Assembly: GCA_025141015.1 (NCBI GenBank)
Contig: CP081098.1
Location: forward strand, 4,098,501 to 4,162,500
From: Rhodobacteraceae bacterium M382
GTDB taxonomy: Bacteria > Pseudomonadota > Alphaproteobacteria > Rhodobacterales > Rhodobacteraceae
DNA length: 64,000 nucleotides
Direction of reading: 5' to 3'
Below are positions 32,655-42,858 of the stretch, piece after piece; position 1 is the first letter of the stretch; every line of letters starts with the position of its first letter. The notes beneath the pieces are model-generated. The model saw only the letters and a list, made by a program, of their open reading frames with translations, was not told where the DNA came from and made no database searches. Position numbers and translations under genes: made by a program.

Positions 32655-34901
32655 TCAGGCCCTGAGCAATCGCAGCGCATTGGCCACCACGGCCAATGAC
32701 ACACCGACATCAGCCGCGATCGCACCCCACATCGACGCCAAACCCAAGGCCGTCAGACCAACAAAGATGGCCTTGGTCACCAAGGCAACACCAATATTCT
32801 GGTGAATGATCGCCATTGTGTGGCGCGAATGATTCACCAACCACGGCAGTTTGGTGATGTCATCGCTCATCAACGCAATGTCAGCAGTTTCAATGGCCGC
32901 ATCCGACCCGACTGCACCCATGGCAATGGCAAAATGCGCGCGCGCCATCGCCGGGGCATCATTGACTCCGTCCCCGATCATCGCCACCACGTCATGCCCG
33001 GCGGTCAGCTCTTCAATGGCCGCGACCTTATCCTGCGGCAGCAATTCGGCACGCACCTCGTCTATGCCGATCTGATCTGCAACAGCCTGGGCGGTGCGCG
33101 CATTGTCGCCGGTCAGCATAACGATCTTGTCGATGCCTTGCGCGTGCAGTCGAGCCACGACTGCTTTTGCATCTGGACGGACCCGGTCCCGCAACTCCAG
33201 AATTCCCAACAGGCGGTCTCCTGTGCCAACAGCAACCAAGGTGCTGCCCGCCTTTTCAATTCCGTCGCGCACATCGATCGGCAAAGTCGCCCGTTTTTCT
33301 GTAGCAAACCGATCCGACCCCAGCCAGACAGCTTGACCATCGACCAGACCCTCGACCCCTCGACCCGGAACGATACATGTTTCCTTGGCTGCGGGAACAT
33401 GGCCTGCTCGGGCCAGGATGGCCCGCGCCAGCGGGTGGGAGGAACGCGCCTCCAGCGCTGCCGCCACAGTCAACAGGGAACTTTCGTCGGTCCCCAGCGG
33501 GAAAATGTTTGCGACTTCGGGCTCACCTTCGGTCAGCGTGCCGGTTTTATCCATGGCCAAAGCGGTCAGCCGACCTGGAATTTCGACATAGGCCCCGCCT
33601 TTGATCAGCACCCCATTGCGGGCAGAGGACGCCAAGGCAGCCACGATCGAAACCGGTGTGGAGATAACCAACGCACAGGGACAGGCGATCACCAGCAATA
33701 CCAGTGCGTTATAGATCCAATTCGCCCATTCCCCCCCAAACAGGATCGGGGGAACCACCGCGATCAAAATCGCCAATCCCATGATAGCCGGAGTATAGAT
33801 GCGGGCGAACCGAGTTACCCATTGTTCAACCTCGGCCCGACGGGAATGGGCTTCACTGACCATGCGGATGATGCGGGACAGCACCGTATCGGTTGACGGT
33901 TTGGTTGCGCGAACGATCAAGGTTCCCTCTCCATTGATCGTCCCTGCAAACACGTCGTCTCCAGGCTCTTTGGCGACCAGCGCGCTTTCCCCTGTGATCG
34001 GAGCCTGATCAACCGCCCCTGCCCCGTCAACAACCTGGCCGTCCAGCGGAATACGATCGCCACCACGCACCACGAAACGATCCCCCACACCGACCTGCAC
34101 AGCAGGTACATCCTGTTCTGCGTCGTCCGGTCCGATCACACGCGCCGTCGGGGGGGCAAGATCCAATAACGCCGACACGGCAGTGCGCGCGCGCCCGACA
34201 CTCCAGCTTTCAAGCGTCAGAGACAGAGCAAAGAAGAACGCAACGGTTGCAGCCTCGAAATATTCGCCCAGAACAATGGCTCCGATCACGGCGACAATCA
34301 TCAACAGGTTCATGTCCGGCGACAGACGCCGCGCAGCAGACCACGCCTTGGGTGCCACCAACCAGGCCCCAAAAACAACCGCCAACAGGAACGCCCCGAT
34401 TTCGGGCAGAGGCATGGGGGTGTTGCCATGGCCCGAAAAAATCCCCACCACCCCGGACACCCCGGTTTCGACAACATGGTACCCAAATCCAAACGCCCAA
34501 AACGCGGCGGACAGTCCGGTGAACCATTTCTGACGCGCCAAATGCGCGGCGTGATCTGCCTCGGCGCTGGTGGCATCCCACAGTTTGGCTGACAGCCCTG
34601 TTGTCGCCACCAACCGCAAGACGTCTGTATCCGTCATTGGCTCAGCGCTGTCGAGAATGGTCATTCGGGCGTTCAGAACATCAAAAGTCAGGTGTTCTTC
34701 TCCGCCCAATCGCGGTACCAGGACCTTGTTCAGAACCGCGACTTCTTCGGCGCAATCCAACCCGTTCACCCGAAAGCTGCGGCCAGTTCCAAGCGGCGGG
34801 GCCTGATTGGTGACCGGAGCAGCAGTGCCACAACACCCACCAGCTGCCGACTGGGTTGCATGGGGCTGCGGCGGGGTTTGTAAACTCGTGTCGTGCGGCA
34901 T
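32655..34901 (-). CDS. Heavy-metal P1B-type ATPase (Zn/Cd/Pb class)
   Basis: 748 residues. A soluble N-terminus with adjacent cysteines (GGCCGTAAP) and a heavy-metal-associated-like domain that has lost one cysteine of CxxC (NGLDCAEEVAVLN). Then the translocation core: metal-site CPC near residue 406 (VIACPCALVISTP), phosphorylated Asp near 448 (MDKTGTLTEGE), SSHPLA and MLTGDNARTA, GDGVNDAPA. The order and the CPC site fit ZntA/CadA-type exporters of divalent zinc, cadmium or lead. A MerR-type promoter stands upstream at 34932-34962, supporting metal induction. Confidence 0.93.
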   Translation of the reverse strand: MPHDTSLQTPPQPHATQSAAGGCCGTAAPVTNQAPPLGTGRSFRVNGLDCAEEVAVLNKVLVPRLGGEEHLTFDVLNARMTILDSAEPMTDTDVLRLVATTGLSAKLWDATSAEADHAAHLARQKWFTGLSAAFWAFGFGYHVVETGVSGVVGIFSGHGNTPMPLPEIGAFLLAVVFGAWLVAPKAWSAARRLSPDMNLLMIVAVIGAIVLGEYFEAATVAFFFALSLTLESWSVGRARTAVSALLDLAPPTARVIGPDDAEQDVPAVQVGVGDRFVVRGGDRIPLDGQVVDGAGAVDQAPITGESALVAKEPGDDVFAGTINGEGTLIVRATKPSTDTVLSRIIRMVSEAHSRRAEVEQWVTRFARIYTPAIMGLAILIAVVPPILFGGEWANWIYNALVLLVIACPCALVISTPVSIVAALASSARNGVLIKGGAYVEIPGRLTALAMDKTGTLTEGEPEVANIFPLGTDESSLLTVAAALEARSSHPLARAILARAGHVPAAKETCIVPGRGVEGLVDGQAVWLGSDRFATEKRATLPIDVRDGIEKAGSTLVAVGTGDRLLGILELRDRVRPDAKAVVARLHAQGIDKIVMLTGDNARTAQAVADQIGIDEVRAELLPQDKVAAIEELTAGHDVVAMIGDGVNDAPAMARAHFAIAMGAVGSDAAIETADIALMSDDITKLPWLVNHSRHTMAIIHQNIGVALVTKAIFVGLTALGLASMWGAIAADVGVSLAVVANALRLLRA

Positions 34902-34931
34902 TGCGTGGGCTCCGGTTTCTGAGACACGCCC

Positions 34932-34962
34932 AAGATAGGATCTACAGTTCCTGTAGCTTCAA
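34932..34962 (-). promoter_or_regulatory. MerR-family promoter with 19-bp spacer
   Basis: Read on the minus strand: -35 TTGAAG, then a 19-base spacer with the dyad CTACAG-GAA-CTGTAG, then -10 TATCTT. The overlong spacer with a central dyad is the hallmark of promoters that MerR, ZntR, CadR or PbrR regulators untwist. It is about 30 bases before the P-type ATPase start. No merR-like gene is adjacent, so the regulator is encoded elsewhere. Confidence 0.8.
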
Positions 34963-35060
34963 GAGGTATTTTCGATTTTTTTCAACCCAGACGCTCAGCT
35001 CCTGTTGCGCCTTAAGCGCCCACCGAAATGGCGTTGTTTTCAGGGCCCCAATAGGGGCTC

Positions 35061-36383
35061 TTATTCCCAGGTTGCGCCATCTCGGCGCAACGGGCCGGCC
35101 GGGTATCGCCATGTTGGCCCCACACCCGCCACCGTCAGCGGAAATTTCACCCGGTATGCCGTGCCCCAACCGGTGTATTCGACATCCTGGCTCAGATCGG
35201 CGTCCATCTCCGCTCCAATCGTATCCGTGCTGAACGTTCGCGCGCCCGTCCCGGTCAACAAACCCGCCGTCCGAGCCAGTGACAGCCGCGCCGACGCGCC
35301 ACCCCGGCCGTGATTGCGCCAGCTCAACGCTCTTAACCCGGCTGCGGCCATCAAATACCCGGTGGCGTGGTCAAGCGCCTGAACAGGGAGCGGAACAGGG
35401 CGCTCAGCACCCGCTCGCATCATACCTTCGGCTGCGATGCCGCTGCTCATCTGAACCAGGCTATCAAACCCACGCCGCCCCGCCATTGGCCCGGTCCAGC
35501 CATAGGCGCACAGGCTGACGTCGATCAGCCCCGGCGACAACCGCTGCAAATCCAGCGTATCATAGCCCAGCCGGGCGAGCGCACCAGGACGATAACCGTG
35601 GATCAAAATATCCGCCTGGCCCAGCAGTCTTTCAAACGTCGTGCGATCATTCCTGTCCCGCAGTTCCAGTCCGGCGCAGCGCTTGCCCAGGGTAACTTCC
35701 GGTTCAACCCCTGGTTCGCCCCAGGACGGGGGATCAATTCTCAGCACTTGCGCACCAAAACCGGCCAGAAACCGGGTGGCAACCGGGCCTGCCAACACCC
35801 GTGTCAGATCGAGCACTTTGACATCTGACAAGTCGGCCACGGCCGCCCGTCCGTGTTCATGCGTCTCCCACGCAACCAAAGGTTCCCTGGCAACGGCCTG
35901 TCCCTGCGGATGGGCCACCCAGTGATCCAAGGTATGCATGGCCGCGCTGCACCCGCCCGCAACTGCCACAGCCTGTTCCAGATCAGCCTTGTCCCAGCAC
36001 AACACCGCCCGAGCCACAGAATCCCGGTCTGGTGCGCACCCCAAAACCTCCAAGGCCGCATCCCGGTGATGAGGTGCATTCGTGTGCAGGCGAACCCAGC
36101 CATCAGCTGCCTGATAGTCCCCGGCAATCGGATCCCACGCGCTTGGTATTGTCCACCCGGACGGGCGCAAAGTCATATCAAACCATTTCAACGCCAACCG
36201 TCTGTCGATTTCGACACCGGATACACCGGTCAAAGCCGCCAAAGCGCGGGCGGCGGCAGACAGCGACTCGAGGGCGAGTTCATCGGTTGCAAAACAGGAG
36301 GCGAATGCCGCTTCACCCCGCATCTGCACTGCGATCCGATCCGGTACGGGGCCTCTCAAGTTCTGGTCGATTTCAACTCTCAC
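35061..36383 (-). CDS. Class III CoA-transferase (CaiB/BaiF-like), rearranged domain order
   Basis: 440 residues from a GTG at 36383 with AGAGGGG seven bases upstream. The canonical family opening, VLDLTRVLAGPVATRFLAGFGAQVLRIDPP, appears only at about residue 190. The 170 residues before it (DGWVRLHTNAPHHRDAALEVLG and HWVAHPQGQAVAREPL) look like the usual C-terminal part of such enzymes. A catalytic-type Asp is present in RRGFDSLVQMSSG. The family moves CoA between organic acids; substrates unknown. It is on the same strand as the GDP-fucose genes but 88 bases after them, so a shared role is not implied. Confidence 0.82.
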   Translation of the reverse strand: MRVEIDQNLRGPVPDRIAVQMRGEAAFASCFATDELALESLSAAARALAALTGVSGVEIDRRLALKWFDMTLRPSGWTIPSAWDPIAGDYQAADGWVRLHTNAPHHRDAALEVLGCAPDRDSVARAVLCWDKADLEQAVAVAGGCSAAMHTLDHWVAHPQGQAVAREPLVAWETHEHGRAAVADLSDVKVLDLTRVLAGPVATRFLAGFGAQVLRIDPPSWGEPGVEPEVTLGKRCAGLELRDRNDRTTFERLLGQADILIHGYRPGALARLGYDTLDLQRLSPGLIDVSLCAYGWTGPMAGRRGFDSLVQMSSGIAAEGMMRAGAERPVPLPVQALDHATGYLMAAAGLRALSWRNHGRGGASARLSLARTAGLLTGTGARTFSTDTIGAEMDADLSQDVEYTGWGTAYRVKFPLTVAGVGPTWRYPAGPLRRDGATWE

Positions 36384-36471
36384 TTGCGATCCCCTCTTCC
36401 CGCTCAGCTTGTGCTTTATACCAGTCTTGCAATCTACAATCTGGCGCGAATGCAAATGCGGCGCCTCTCGG

Positions 36472-37446
36472 TCACTTCGCTCTGAGGTCCTGCAAATTTT
36501 GTGCCTTGAACCACTCGTATGTTTCACGAACACCTGTTTCGAGCGGTGTTTGGGCGGTCCAGCCAAGGCGAGCGAGGCGCGAAACGTCCATCAATTTGCG
36601 CGGGGCTCCGTCGGGCTTGCTGGCATCAAAGGACAGTTGTCCCTGGTAGCCGGTCACACGGGCCACAATTTCAGCCAGTTCGCGGATGCTGACATCTGTG
36701 CCCGAACCGACATTGATGTGACTCAGCATTTCCTGGGTTTCGCGTTGATAGGTTTCGGTATCCAGACCCAGCACAAACAGCGATGCCGCCGCCATGTCAT
36801 CGACATGCAGGAATTCGCGCATCGGCGTACCGGTACCCCAGATCACCACTTCGGAGACCTCGTCCTGTACTGCCTGATGGAACCGGCGGATCAACGCCGG
36901 CAACACGTGGCTGTTTTCCGGGTGAAAGTTATCTCCCGGCCCATACAGGTTGGTCGGCATGACCGAACGATAGTCGGTGCCATACTGCCGGTTATAGCTT
37001 TCACACAGCTTGATCCCGGCAATTTTTGCCACCGCATAGGGTTCATTGGTCGGCTCTAGCGTGCCGGTCAACAGCGCGTCTTCGCGCATCGGCTGGTCCG
37101 CCAACTTGGGATAGATGCAAGAACTGCCCAGCTGCAGCAGTTTCCGCACACCCGCGTCAAACGCCTGATGGATCACATTGCATTCGATCATCAGGTTTTC
37201 ATAGATGAACTGCGCCGGATAGCTGTTATTGGCGACGATGCCACCCACTTTGGCCGCAGCCAAAATCACCTGATCGGGCTGTTCGGCCTGCATGAACATC
37301 CGCACCGCAGTCTGGTCGGTCAGGTCCAGTTCGGCACTGGTTCTGGTGATCAGCTCCAGATTCTCGCCCGCATCCCGGCGCGCCTGCAATTGGCGCAGGA
37401 TAGCACCGCCGACCATGCCCCGATGACCTGCCACATAGATCTTCAT
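36472..37446 (-). CDS. fcl: GDP-L-fucose synthase
   Basis: 324-residue extended SDR. NAD(P)-binding [18 protein letters not shown], the GSSCIYPK serine site and the catalytic Tyr-x3-Lys in [18 protein letters not shown]. It epimerises and reduces GDP-4-keto-6-deoxymannose to GDP-L-fucose. It follows gmd by six bases, giving the complete two-step route from GDP-mannose. The product would feed surface polysaccharide; the exopolysaccharide genes at the start of the window are one possible user. Confidence 0.96.
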   Translation of the reverse strand: MKIYVAGHRGMVGGAILRQLQARRDAGENLELITRTSAELDLTDQTAVRMFMQAEQPDQVILAAAKVGGIVANNSYPAQFIYENLMIECNVIHQAFDAGVRKLLQLGSSCIYPKLADQPMREDALLTGTLEPTNEPYAVAKIAGIKLCESYNRQYGTDYRSVMPTNLYGPGDNFHPENSHVLPALIRRFHQAVQDEVSEVVIWGTGTPMREFLHVDDMAAASLFVLGLDTETYQRETQEMLSHINVGSGTDVSIRELAEIVARVTGYQGQLSFDASKPDGAPRKLMDVSRLARLGWTAQTPLETGVRETYEWFKAQNLQDLRAK

Positions 37447-37452
37447 CGTCTG

Positions 37453-38574
37453 TTACCCTTCGACCGAAACCGGTAAATCCATGCCGTGATCCTTGAGCAG
37501 CGCATGGCGTTTGGCTGTCTTGAGATCCTCGATCACCATTTCGGCACACATTTCCTGAACAGTGATCTCGGGTGTCCAACCCAGTTTGTTCTTGGCTTTG
37601 GATGGATCCCCCAACAGGGTTTCCACTTCGGCAGGGCGGAAATAGCGCGCATCAATACGCATAACCACGTCGCCGACCTTCAGCGCTGGGGCCTTGTCCC
37701 CGTCGATTGCGGCGACGGTGGCAATTTCGTTCACACCTTCACCGGTGAATTCCAATGTCACACCCAGTTCTGCCGCCGACCAGGTGATGAACTGTCGAAC
37801 GGAATATTGCACCCCGGTCGCGATCACGAAATCCTCGGCCGCGTCCTGTTGCAGCATCATCCACTGCATACGGACATAGTCCTTGGCGTGGCCCCAATCG
37901 CGCAAGGCATCTATGTTGCCCATATACAGGCAATCCTCGAGCCCAAGGGCAATATTGGCCAGACCCCGAGTGATCTTGCGCGTAACGAAAGTTTCGCCGC
38001 GGCGTGGGCTTTCGTGATTGAACAGGATCCCGTTGCAGGCATAAATTCCATAGGCTTCACGATAGTTCACCGTGATCCAATAGGAATAAAGCTTGGCCAC
38101 CGCATAAGGGGAACGCGGGTAAAACGGTGTCGTTTCCTTCTGTGGTGTCTCCTGCACCAGGCCATAAAGCTCGGATGTTGACGCCTGATAAAAACGGGTC
38201 TTTTTCTCCAGCCCCAGGAACCGGATCGCTTCAAGCAGGCGCAGGGTGCCCATCCCGTCCACATCCGCCGTGTACTCCGGGCTCTCAAAGCTCACCGCCA
38301 CATGGGATTGCGCACCGAGATTATAGACCTCGTCTGGCTGAACTTCCTGAATAATCCGGGTCAGGTTCGAACTGTCTGTCAGATCCCCATAATGCAGCTT
38401 GAACCGGGCATTGTCTGTGTGCGGGTCTTCGTAAATATGGTCCACCCGCTGGGTATTGAACAGCGATGACCGGCGTTTGATACCATGAACCTCATACCCC
38501 TTTTCCAGCAGAAATTCCGCCAGATAAGATCCATCCTGACCGGTCACCCCGGTGATCAATGCGCGCTTTGTCAT
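37453..38574 (-). CDS. gmd: GDP-mannose 4,6-dehydratase
   Basis: 373-residue [31 protein letters not shown] at the start, [21 protein letters not shown] and [15 protein letters not shown] with the catalytic Tyr and Lys. It makes GDP-4-keto-6-deoxy-D-mannose, the substrate of the Fcl encoded six bases downstream. Length and motifs are normal. Confidence 0.97.
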   Translation of the reverse strand: MTKRALITGVTGQDGSYLAEFLLEKGYEVHGIKRRSSLFNTQRVDHIYEDPHTDNARFKLHYGDLTDSSNLTRIIQEVQPDEVYNLGAQSHVAVSFESPEYTADVDGMGTLRLLEAIRFLGLEKKTRFYQASTSELYGLVQETPQKETTPFYPRSPYAVAKLYSYWITVNYREAYGIYACNGILFNHESPRRGETFVTRKITRGLANIALGLEDCLYMGNIDALRDWGHAKDYVRMQWMMLQQDAAEDFVIATGVQYSVRQFITWSAAELGVTLEFTGEGVNEIATVAAIDGDKAPALKVGDVVMRIDARYFRPAEVETLLGDPSKAKNKLGWTPEITVQEMCAEMVIEDLKTAKRHALLKDHGMDLPVSVEG

Positions 38575-38937
38575 GTTAAGGCTTTAATCCTTGTCCAATA
38601 TTCGCCCCTCTTGAAAAAAGGGTCTGCCCCGTTCGAGCTTCTTTCACTCGCTCAAACTCGTATCATGTTGGCCCAGATATAGACCCATCACAGCCATTTG
38701 CCCAGATTGCGCGGGCCATCTCGCGGCAAATCCTGATGTGTGCCATGCCAAAGGCATTTGTTCCAGGGAAGGGATCAAACTTTGCATGGCCCCGGACACG
38801 GGCCCAAAGGCAGCGTTCTGGTCCCTGTGCCGGATGTCTGGTCTGATGAACGGGTGGGCACCATCTCGGCACATGGTACGACATCGGACAGCCATTGGGC
38901 TGCCCGGTCGGAAATTGCAGTTGTCTGAAACCTGGCC
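38575..38937. other. Gene-free region between gmd and trpA
   Basis: About 360 bases with no gene that can be supported. A plus-strand stretch near 38810-38927 translates without stops into a protein-like segment (GSVLVPVPDVWSDERVG...), but it has no start or ribosome site; it may be the tail of a lost gene. Confidence 0.4.
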
Positions 38938-39729
38938 TCAGGCGGAGTGCGCACCGTCCGCCAGAGTTTTCACAAAGCTCAGCACATCTGCGACGCTATC
39001 CCCAGCGCCGATCTTGGCGACGATGGCCGATCCGACAACGGCACCATCGGACACGCTGGCGATGCCACGGGATTTTTCGGGAGTGTTGATGCCAAATCCG
39101 ACGATGACAGGCAGATCGGTTTGCGATTTGATTCGGGAAACTTCGGGGCCGACATCGGTGGCTTCCGCTTCGGCAGCGCCGGTGATGCCTGTGATCGAAA
39201 CATAATAAACAAAGCCTGACGTGTTCTGAAGCACGCGCGGCAAGCGTTTGTCATCCGTAGTCGGGGTTGCGAGGCGGATAAAATTCAACCCCGCATTTTG
39301 GGCTGGAATGCAAAGTTCATCATCTTCTTCGGGCGGCAGATCCACGACGATCAGCCCGTCAATCCCGGCGGCCTTGGCATCCGACAGGAAGGTTTCTACG
39401 CCACGGTTGTAGATCGGATTGTAATAGCCCATCAGCACAATCGGGGTCGTGTCATCGGTTTTGCGAAATTCGGTCGCCAGCTCCAAAGTGCGGCTGAGCG
39501 TCATCCCCGCTTCGAGCGCACGCTGACCGGCCAGCTGGATGGTCGGACCGTCGGCCATTGGGTCGGTAAACGGAAGCCCCAGTTCGATAATGTCGACACC
39601 GGCAGCGGGCAAACCTTTGACAATGTCCAATGAGGTTTCGAAATCCGGATCGCCGGCCATCACATAGGACACAAATGCCTTTTTGTTGGCTGTTTTCAAC
39701 TCGGCAAACTTTGCATCGATACGGGTCAT
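38938..39729 (-). CDS. trpA: Tryptophan synthase alpha chain
   Basis: 263-residue TIM barrel: [48 protein letters not shown] holds the catalytic Glu and Asp, with [22 protein letters not shown] and VGFGINTPE following. It splits indole-3-glycerol phosphate to indole, passed on to TrpB. ATG 39729 has AGGAGAG upstream. trpB is not in the neighbourhood visible here, so the trp genes are at least partly scattered; the next upstream gene is ychF on the other strand. Confidence 0.97.
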   Translation of the reverse strand: MTRIDAKFAELKTANKKAFVSYVMAGDPDFETSLDIVKGLPAAGVDIIELGLPFTDPMADGPTIQLAGQRALEAGMTLSRTLELATEFRKTDDTTPIVLMGYYNPIYNRGVETFLSDAKAAGIDGLIVVDLPPEEDDELCIPAQNAGLNFIRLATPTTDDKRLPRVLQNTSGFVYYVSITGITGAAEAEATDVGPEVSRIKSQTDLPVIVGFGINTPEKSRGIASVSDGAVVGSAIVAKIGAGDSVADVLSFVKTLADGAHSA

Positions 39730-39961
39730 GGTCGGGTCTCTCCTGTGATCCGCCTTGGTGTGCCGAAACTTGGACCGGAAATCAATCCCGGCCGAACGGC
39801 GGATCGGGTCTTTACAGCAAAATTCGGGATTCTTCACGTTCGCAAGATACCCCCAGACCGCATGACCCGTCACAGCAGGGCATGTCAGCACCGGTGTCGG
39901 CGCTTGCGTCAGCGGCAATTGCTGCCTAGAAGCGGCCTCTGATAGGCATCAGGAGGCCGAG

Positions 39962-41059
39962 ATGGGCTTTAAAATGGGAATCGTGGGCCTGCCCAATGTG
40001 GGTAAGTCGACCTTGTTCAACGCATTGACCAGAACCGCAGCTGCGCAGGCTGCGAATTTTCCGTTCTGCACGATCGAACCCAATGTGGGCGAAGTCGGGG
40101 TTCCGGACGCGCGTCTGGACAAGCTGGCCGCGATTGCAAGCTCCAAGCAGATCATCCCGACGCGCATGACATTCGTCGACATCGCCGGTCTGGTCAAAGG
40201 TGCCTCCAAGGGCGAAGGGCTGGGCAACCAGTTCCTGGCCAACATTCGCGAAACCGACGCCATTGCCCATGTGTTGCGCTGTTTCGAAGATGGCGACGTG
40301 ACCCATGTCGATGGGCGTGTTGACCCGGTGGCAGATGCTGAAACCATCGAAACCGAGCTGATGCTGGCCGATCTGGAAAGTATTGAAAAACGACGTGCGA
40401 ACCTGGTGCGCAAACTCAAGGGCAACGACAAGGAAGCCCAACAGCAGGACCGTTTGCTGGCAGCAGCGCAGGCGGTGCTGGAAGATGGCAAACCCGCACG
40501 CCTGGTCGAGATCGATGACGAAGACGCCAAAGCCTGGAAGCTGTTGCAACTGCTGAGCACCAAGCCTGTCCTCTATGTCTGCAACGTGGGCGAAGCCGAA
40601 GCTGCCGACGGGAATGAGCATTCTGCCAAGGTGGCGGAAATGGCCGCAAGCCAGGGCAACAGCCACGTCATCATTTCAGCCCAGATAGAAGAAGAGATCA
40701 GCCAGCTGGAAGACGAAGAGGCCGAAATGTTTCTCTCTGAAATGGGGTTGGAAGAAGCGGGTCTCGACCGGTTGATCCAGGCTGGCTATGAGCTGTTGCA
40801 TCTGGAGACTTACTTCACGGTCGGCCCCAAAGAAGCCCGCGCCTGGACCATTCGCCAGGGCACGGCAGCACCACAGGCTGCCGGAGTGATCCACGGTGAC
40901 TTCGAAAAGGGGTTTATCCGGGCCGAAACCATCGCCTATGACGACTACATTGCGTGCAATGGGGAACAAGGGGCCAAAGAAGCGGGTAAAATGCGCGCCG
41001 AAGGCAAAACGTATCTGGTCAAGGACGGTGATGTTCTGCACTTCCTGTTCAACACCTGA
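39962..41059 (+). CDS. ychF: Redox-regulated ATPase YchF
   Basis: 365-residue Obg-related P-loop protein: [38 protein letters not shown], a helical hairpin and a C-terminal TGS domain ([19 protein letters not shown]...[14 protein letters not shown]). YchF prefers ATP, binds ribosomes and affects oxidative-stress response. GGAGGCCGAG precedes the ATG. Confidence 0.96.
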   Translation: MGFKMGIVGLPNVGKSTLFNALTRTAAAQAANFPFCTIEPNVGEVGVPDARLDKLAAIASSKQIIPTRMTFVDIAGLVKGASKGEGLGNQFLANIRETDAIAHVLRCFEDGDVTHVDGRVDPVADAETIETELMLADLESIEKRRANLVRKLKGNDKEAQQQDRLLAAAQAVLEDGKPARLVEIDDEDAKAWKLLQLLSTKPVLYVCNVGEAEAADGNEHSAKVAEMAASQGNSHVIISAQIEEEISQLEDEEAEMFLSEMGLEEAGLDRLIQAGYELLHLETYFTVGPKEARAWTIRQGTAAPQAAGVIHGDFEKGFIRAETIAYDDYIACNGEQGAKEAGKMRAEGKTYLVKDGDVLHFLFNT

Positions 41060-41071
41060 TCGGGTGCCGTC

Positions 41072-41989
41072 GTGAAGCTGGTCATTGATACAGATCCCGG
41101 CATCGACGATGCAATGGCCATTTTCTATGCCGCTGCCGCGCCGGAGATAGACCTGATTGGTCTGACCACAGTGTTCGGCAATGTCACGACGCCAATCGCG
41201 ACCCGGAATGCGTTGCGGTTGGTCGAGGCGGCTGGGTTGAATATTCCGGTTGCCGCAGGCGCAGATCAACCTTTGATGCTCCCTCCGTTTCCCCCTTCTT
41301 CTCAGGTACATGGAGATCAGGGGTTTGGTGCCATTCCCGCAGCTGACCCTCGGGGAACACCTGTGGCGCAAAATGCTGTGGACTTTCTCAGCCAGGTAAC
41401 ACGAGAACACCCGGGCGAGATCACGGTTTGCGCCATTGGACCGCTAACAAATATCGCCATGGTCCTGCAAAAGGACCCGGATTTCGCGCGGAACGTATCC
41501 CAGATCGTGATCATGGGCGGGTCCATCGAAGAAGGTGGTAATATTACACCCGATGCCGAGGCGAATATCTATCACGACCCCCATGCTGCGGACGTCGTGA
41601 TGGCTTCGGGCGCAAATGTGGTGCTCGTAGGTTTGGATGTCACGCATATGATTCTGTGCACGCCGCGCGATTTCGCTGCGATTGCGGATCGTGCACCTCG
41701 CCTGGGCGGGATGTTGGGCGATATGGCCGAATTCTATCTTGCGTTTTACAAAAGCGTCGGGAAATTCGATGGGTGCTCATTGCATGATCCAGCCGCGGTG
41801 ATCGCCTGCACCCATCCGGAATTGTTCGACATCCGTGATATGGTCATTTCAGTGGATTGCGAGGGATCCACCGCAGGCCGCACGATCACAGCACAAAATC
41901 TGGACCGATCCGCCATTCAGGTTTGCATGGATGTGAAATCTGACGCGGTCAAACAGCTCTTTTTGGACCGTTTGGCGTTGCTGGACTGA
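41072..41989 (+). CDS. Inosine-uridine-preferring nucleoside hydrolase
   Basis: 305 residues. The calcium-binding N-terminus KLVIDTDPGIDDAMAI is the family signature; VFGNVTT, GPLTNIAMVLQKDP, IVIMGGSIEEGGNITPDAEANIYHDPHAA and a late SLHDPAAV complete the active site. It splits nucleosides to ribose and base for salvage. It starts with GTG 12 bases after ychF and is probably co-transcribed with it. Confidence 0.92.
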   Translation: MKLVIDTDPGIDDAMAIFYAAAAPEIDLIGLTTVFGNVTTPIATRNALRLVEAAGLNIPVAAGADQPLMLPPFPPSSQVHGDQGFGAIPAADPRGTPVAQNAVDFLSQVTREHPGEITVCAIGPLTNIAMVLQKDPDFARNVSQIVIMGGSIEEGGNITPDAEANIYHDPHAADVVMASGANVVLVGLDVTHMILCTPRDFAAIADRAPRLGGMLGDMAEFYLAFYKSVGKFDGCSLHDPAAVIACTHPELFDIRDMVISVDCEGSTAGRTITAQNLDRSAIQVCMDVKSDAVKQLFLDRLALLD

Positions 41990-42539
41990 CTGTCCGACTG
42001 GTGTCTTCAGGACCACGGTCACATTTCGCCGTGGCTCCGAAGACGTCGGTCTCACACCGGTCACACCAATTTCATCCTGCCTCGATCGCTGACTGGAACT
42101 GCACGCGATCCAGAACCTGGGCGTTTTTGTTTTCCCCGCAAAATTTCTCTTCCTCTGGCAACGGGTGGTGCGACAGCATCAAGCCCACAGAGATATGTTC
42201 GCGAAGTATCGCAGGAAGGCCTTTTGGGAAGACTGTGTGCATTGATGGTTCGGCACTTGGCCTCGGGCTTTCGGCCAGAAAGGGCCTGGCATCGTGCAAG
42301 TCTGAATGGCGACGTGTGACCAGCTATCCTGTCCCTGCATTGCACAAAGGCGACTCGGTAATTGCAGGCACCACGGCGTGCCAAGTCGGTGCAAAAACAT
42401 GTCCGTGACTTATTCGGGATCGCTCTCTGTCTATCCGGTTTTGAGTAATTTCAGGAGGTTCTGCGTTCTCAAAGAAAAATCAAAATCCCTAGAGAATCGA
42501 CCTTGTCTTTCCGTTGCTTGCGAGGATATACCCGTCAGC
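41990..42539. other. Gene-free region upstream of tRNA-Ser
   Basis: 550 bases with only short frames lacking ribosome sites. A minus-strand frame at 42072-42299 with a TTG start is somewhat protein-like (ILREHISVGLMLSHHP) but unsupported. The promoter of tRNA-Ser should lie at the right end. Confidence 0.45.
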
Positions 42540-42629
42540 GGAGCTGTGGCCGAGTGGTCGAAGGCGCTCCCCTGCTAAGGGAGTAGGCGAGGAATCGTCT
42601 CGAGGGTTCGAATCCCTTCGGCTCCGCCA
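42540..42629 (+). tRNA. tRNA-Ser (anticodon GCU), CCA encoded
   Basis: Acceptor GGAGCTG pairs with CGGCTCC (one G-U). D-arm GTGGCCGAGTGG, anticodon stem-loop CTCCC-CTGCTAA-GGGAG with anticodon GCT, a long variable arm (TAGGCGAGGAATCGTCTCG) as in serine tRNAs, and TpsiC arm AGGGTTCGAATCCCT. The 3' CCA is in the DNA at 42627-42629. Its 3' end is the integration site of the element that follows. Confidence 0.97.
42616..42629 (+). repeat. Left attachment-site core (attL)
   Basis: CTTCGGCTCCGCCA, the last 14 bases of tRNA-Ser including CCA, repeated exactly at 50876-50889. The full tRNA stays intact on this side. Confidence 0.85.
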
Positions 42630-42688
42630 GAAATCCTAAATTTTCTCAACCAATACAGATATTTGGGGCTTCTTGCCGTCTTTACATC

Positions 42689-42712
42689 CCCCAATTTGAC
42701 CCCCAGTTTGAC
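42689..42712 (+). repeat. Tandem 12-mers near attL, likely integrase arm sites
   Basis: CCCCAATTTGAC (42689-42700) is followed at once by CCCCAGTTTGAC (42701-42712). They lie 60 bases inside the left core and resemble arm-type binding sites of tyrosine integrases. Confidence 0.5.
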
Positions 42713-42858
42713 TTTGATGACTCGCTAGTTTGATGCGAAGCCTTTGAAACGGGCTGTTCTCGAAATTATAAATAGCCGCTTCGATCTTTTCCCGTCTCAG
42801 AAAGGCACGCGGGCCAGCGCATTGGCTTGCGTCTTTGGTTATTGTCGATGTGGCGTCT

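Noticed and set aside
32802-33896. Plus-strand 364-codon open frame
   Set aside because: Antisense to the metal ATPase; rich in residues typical of shadow frames and without domains.
42072-42299. Minus-strand frame upstream of tRNA-Ser
   Set aside because: TTG start, no ribosome site and no recognisable protein; kept only as a remark in the gap entry.
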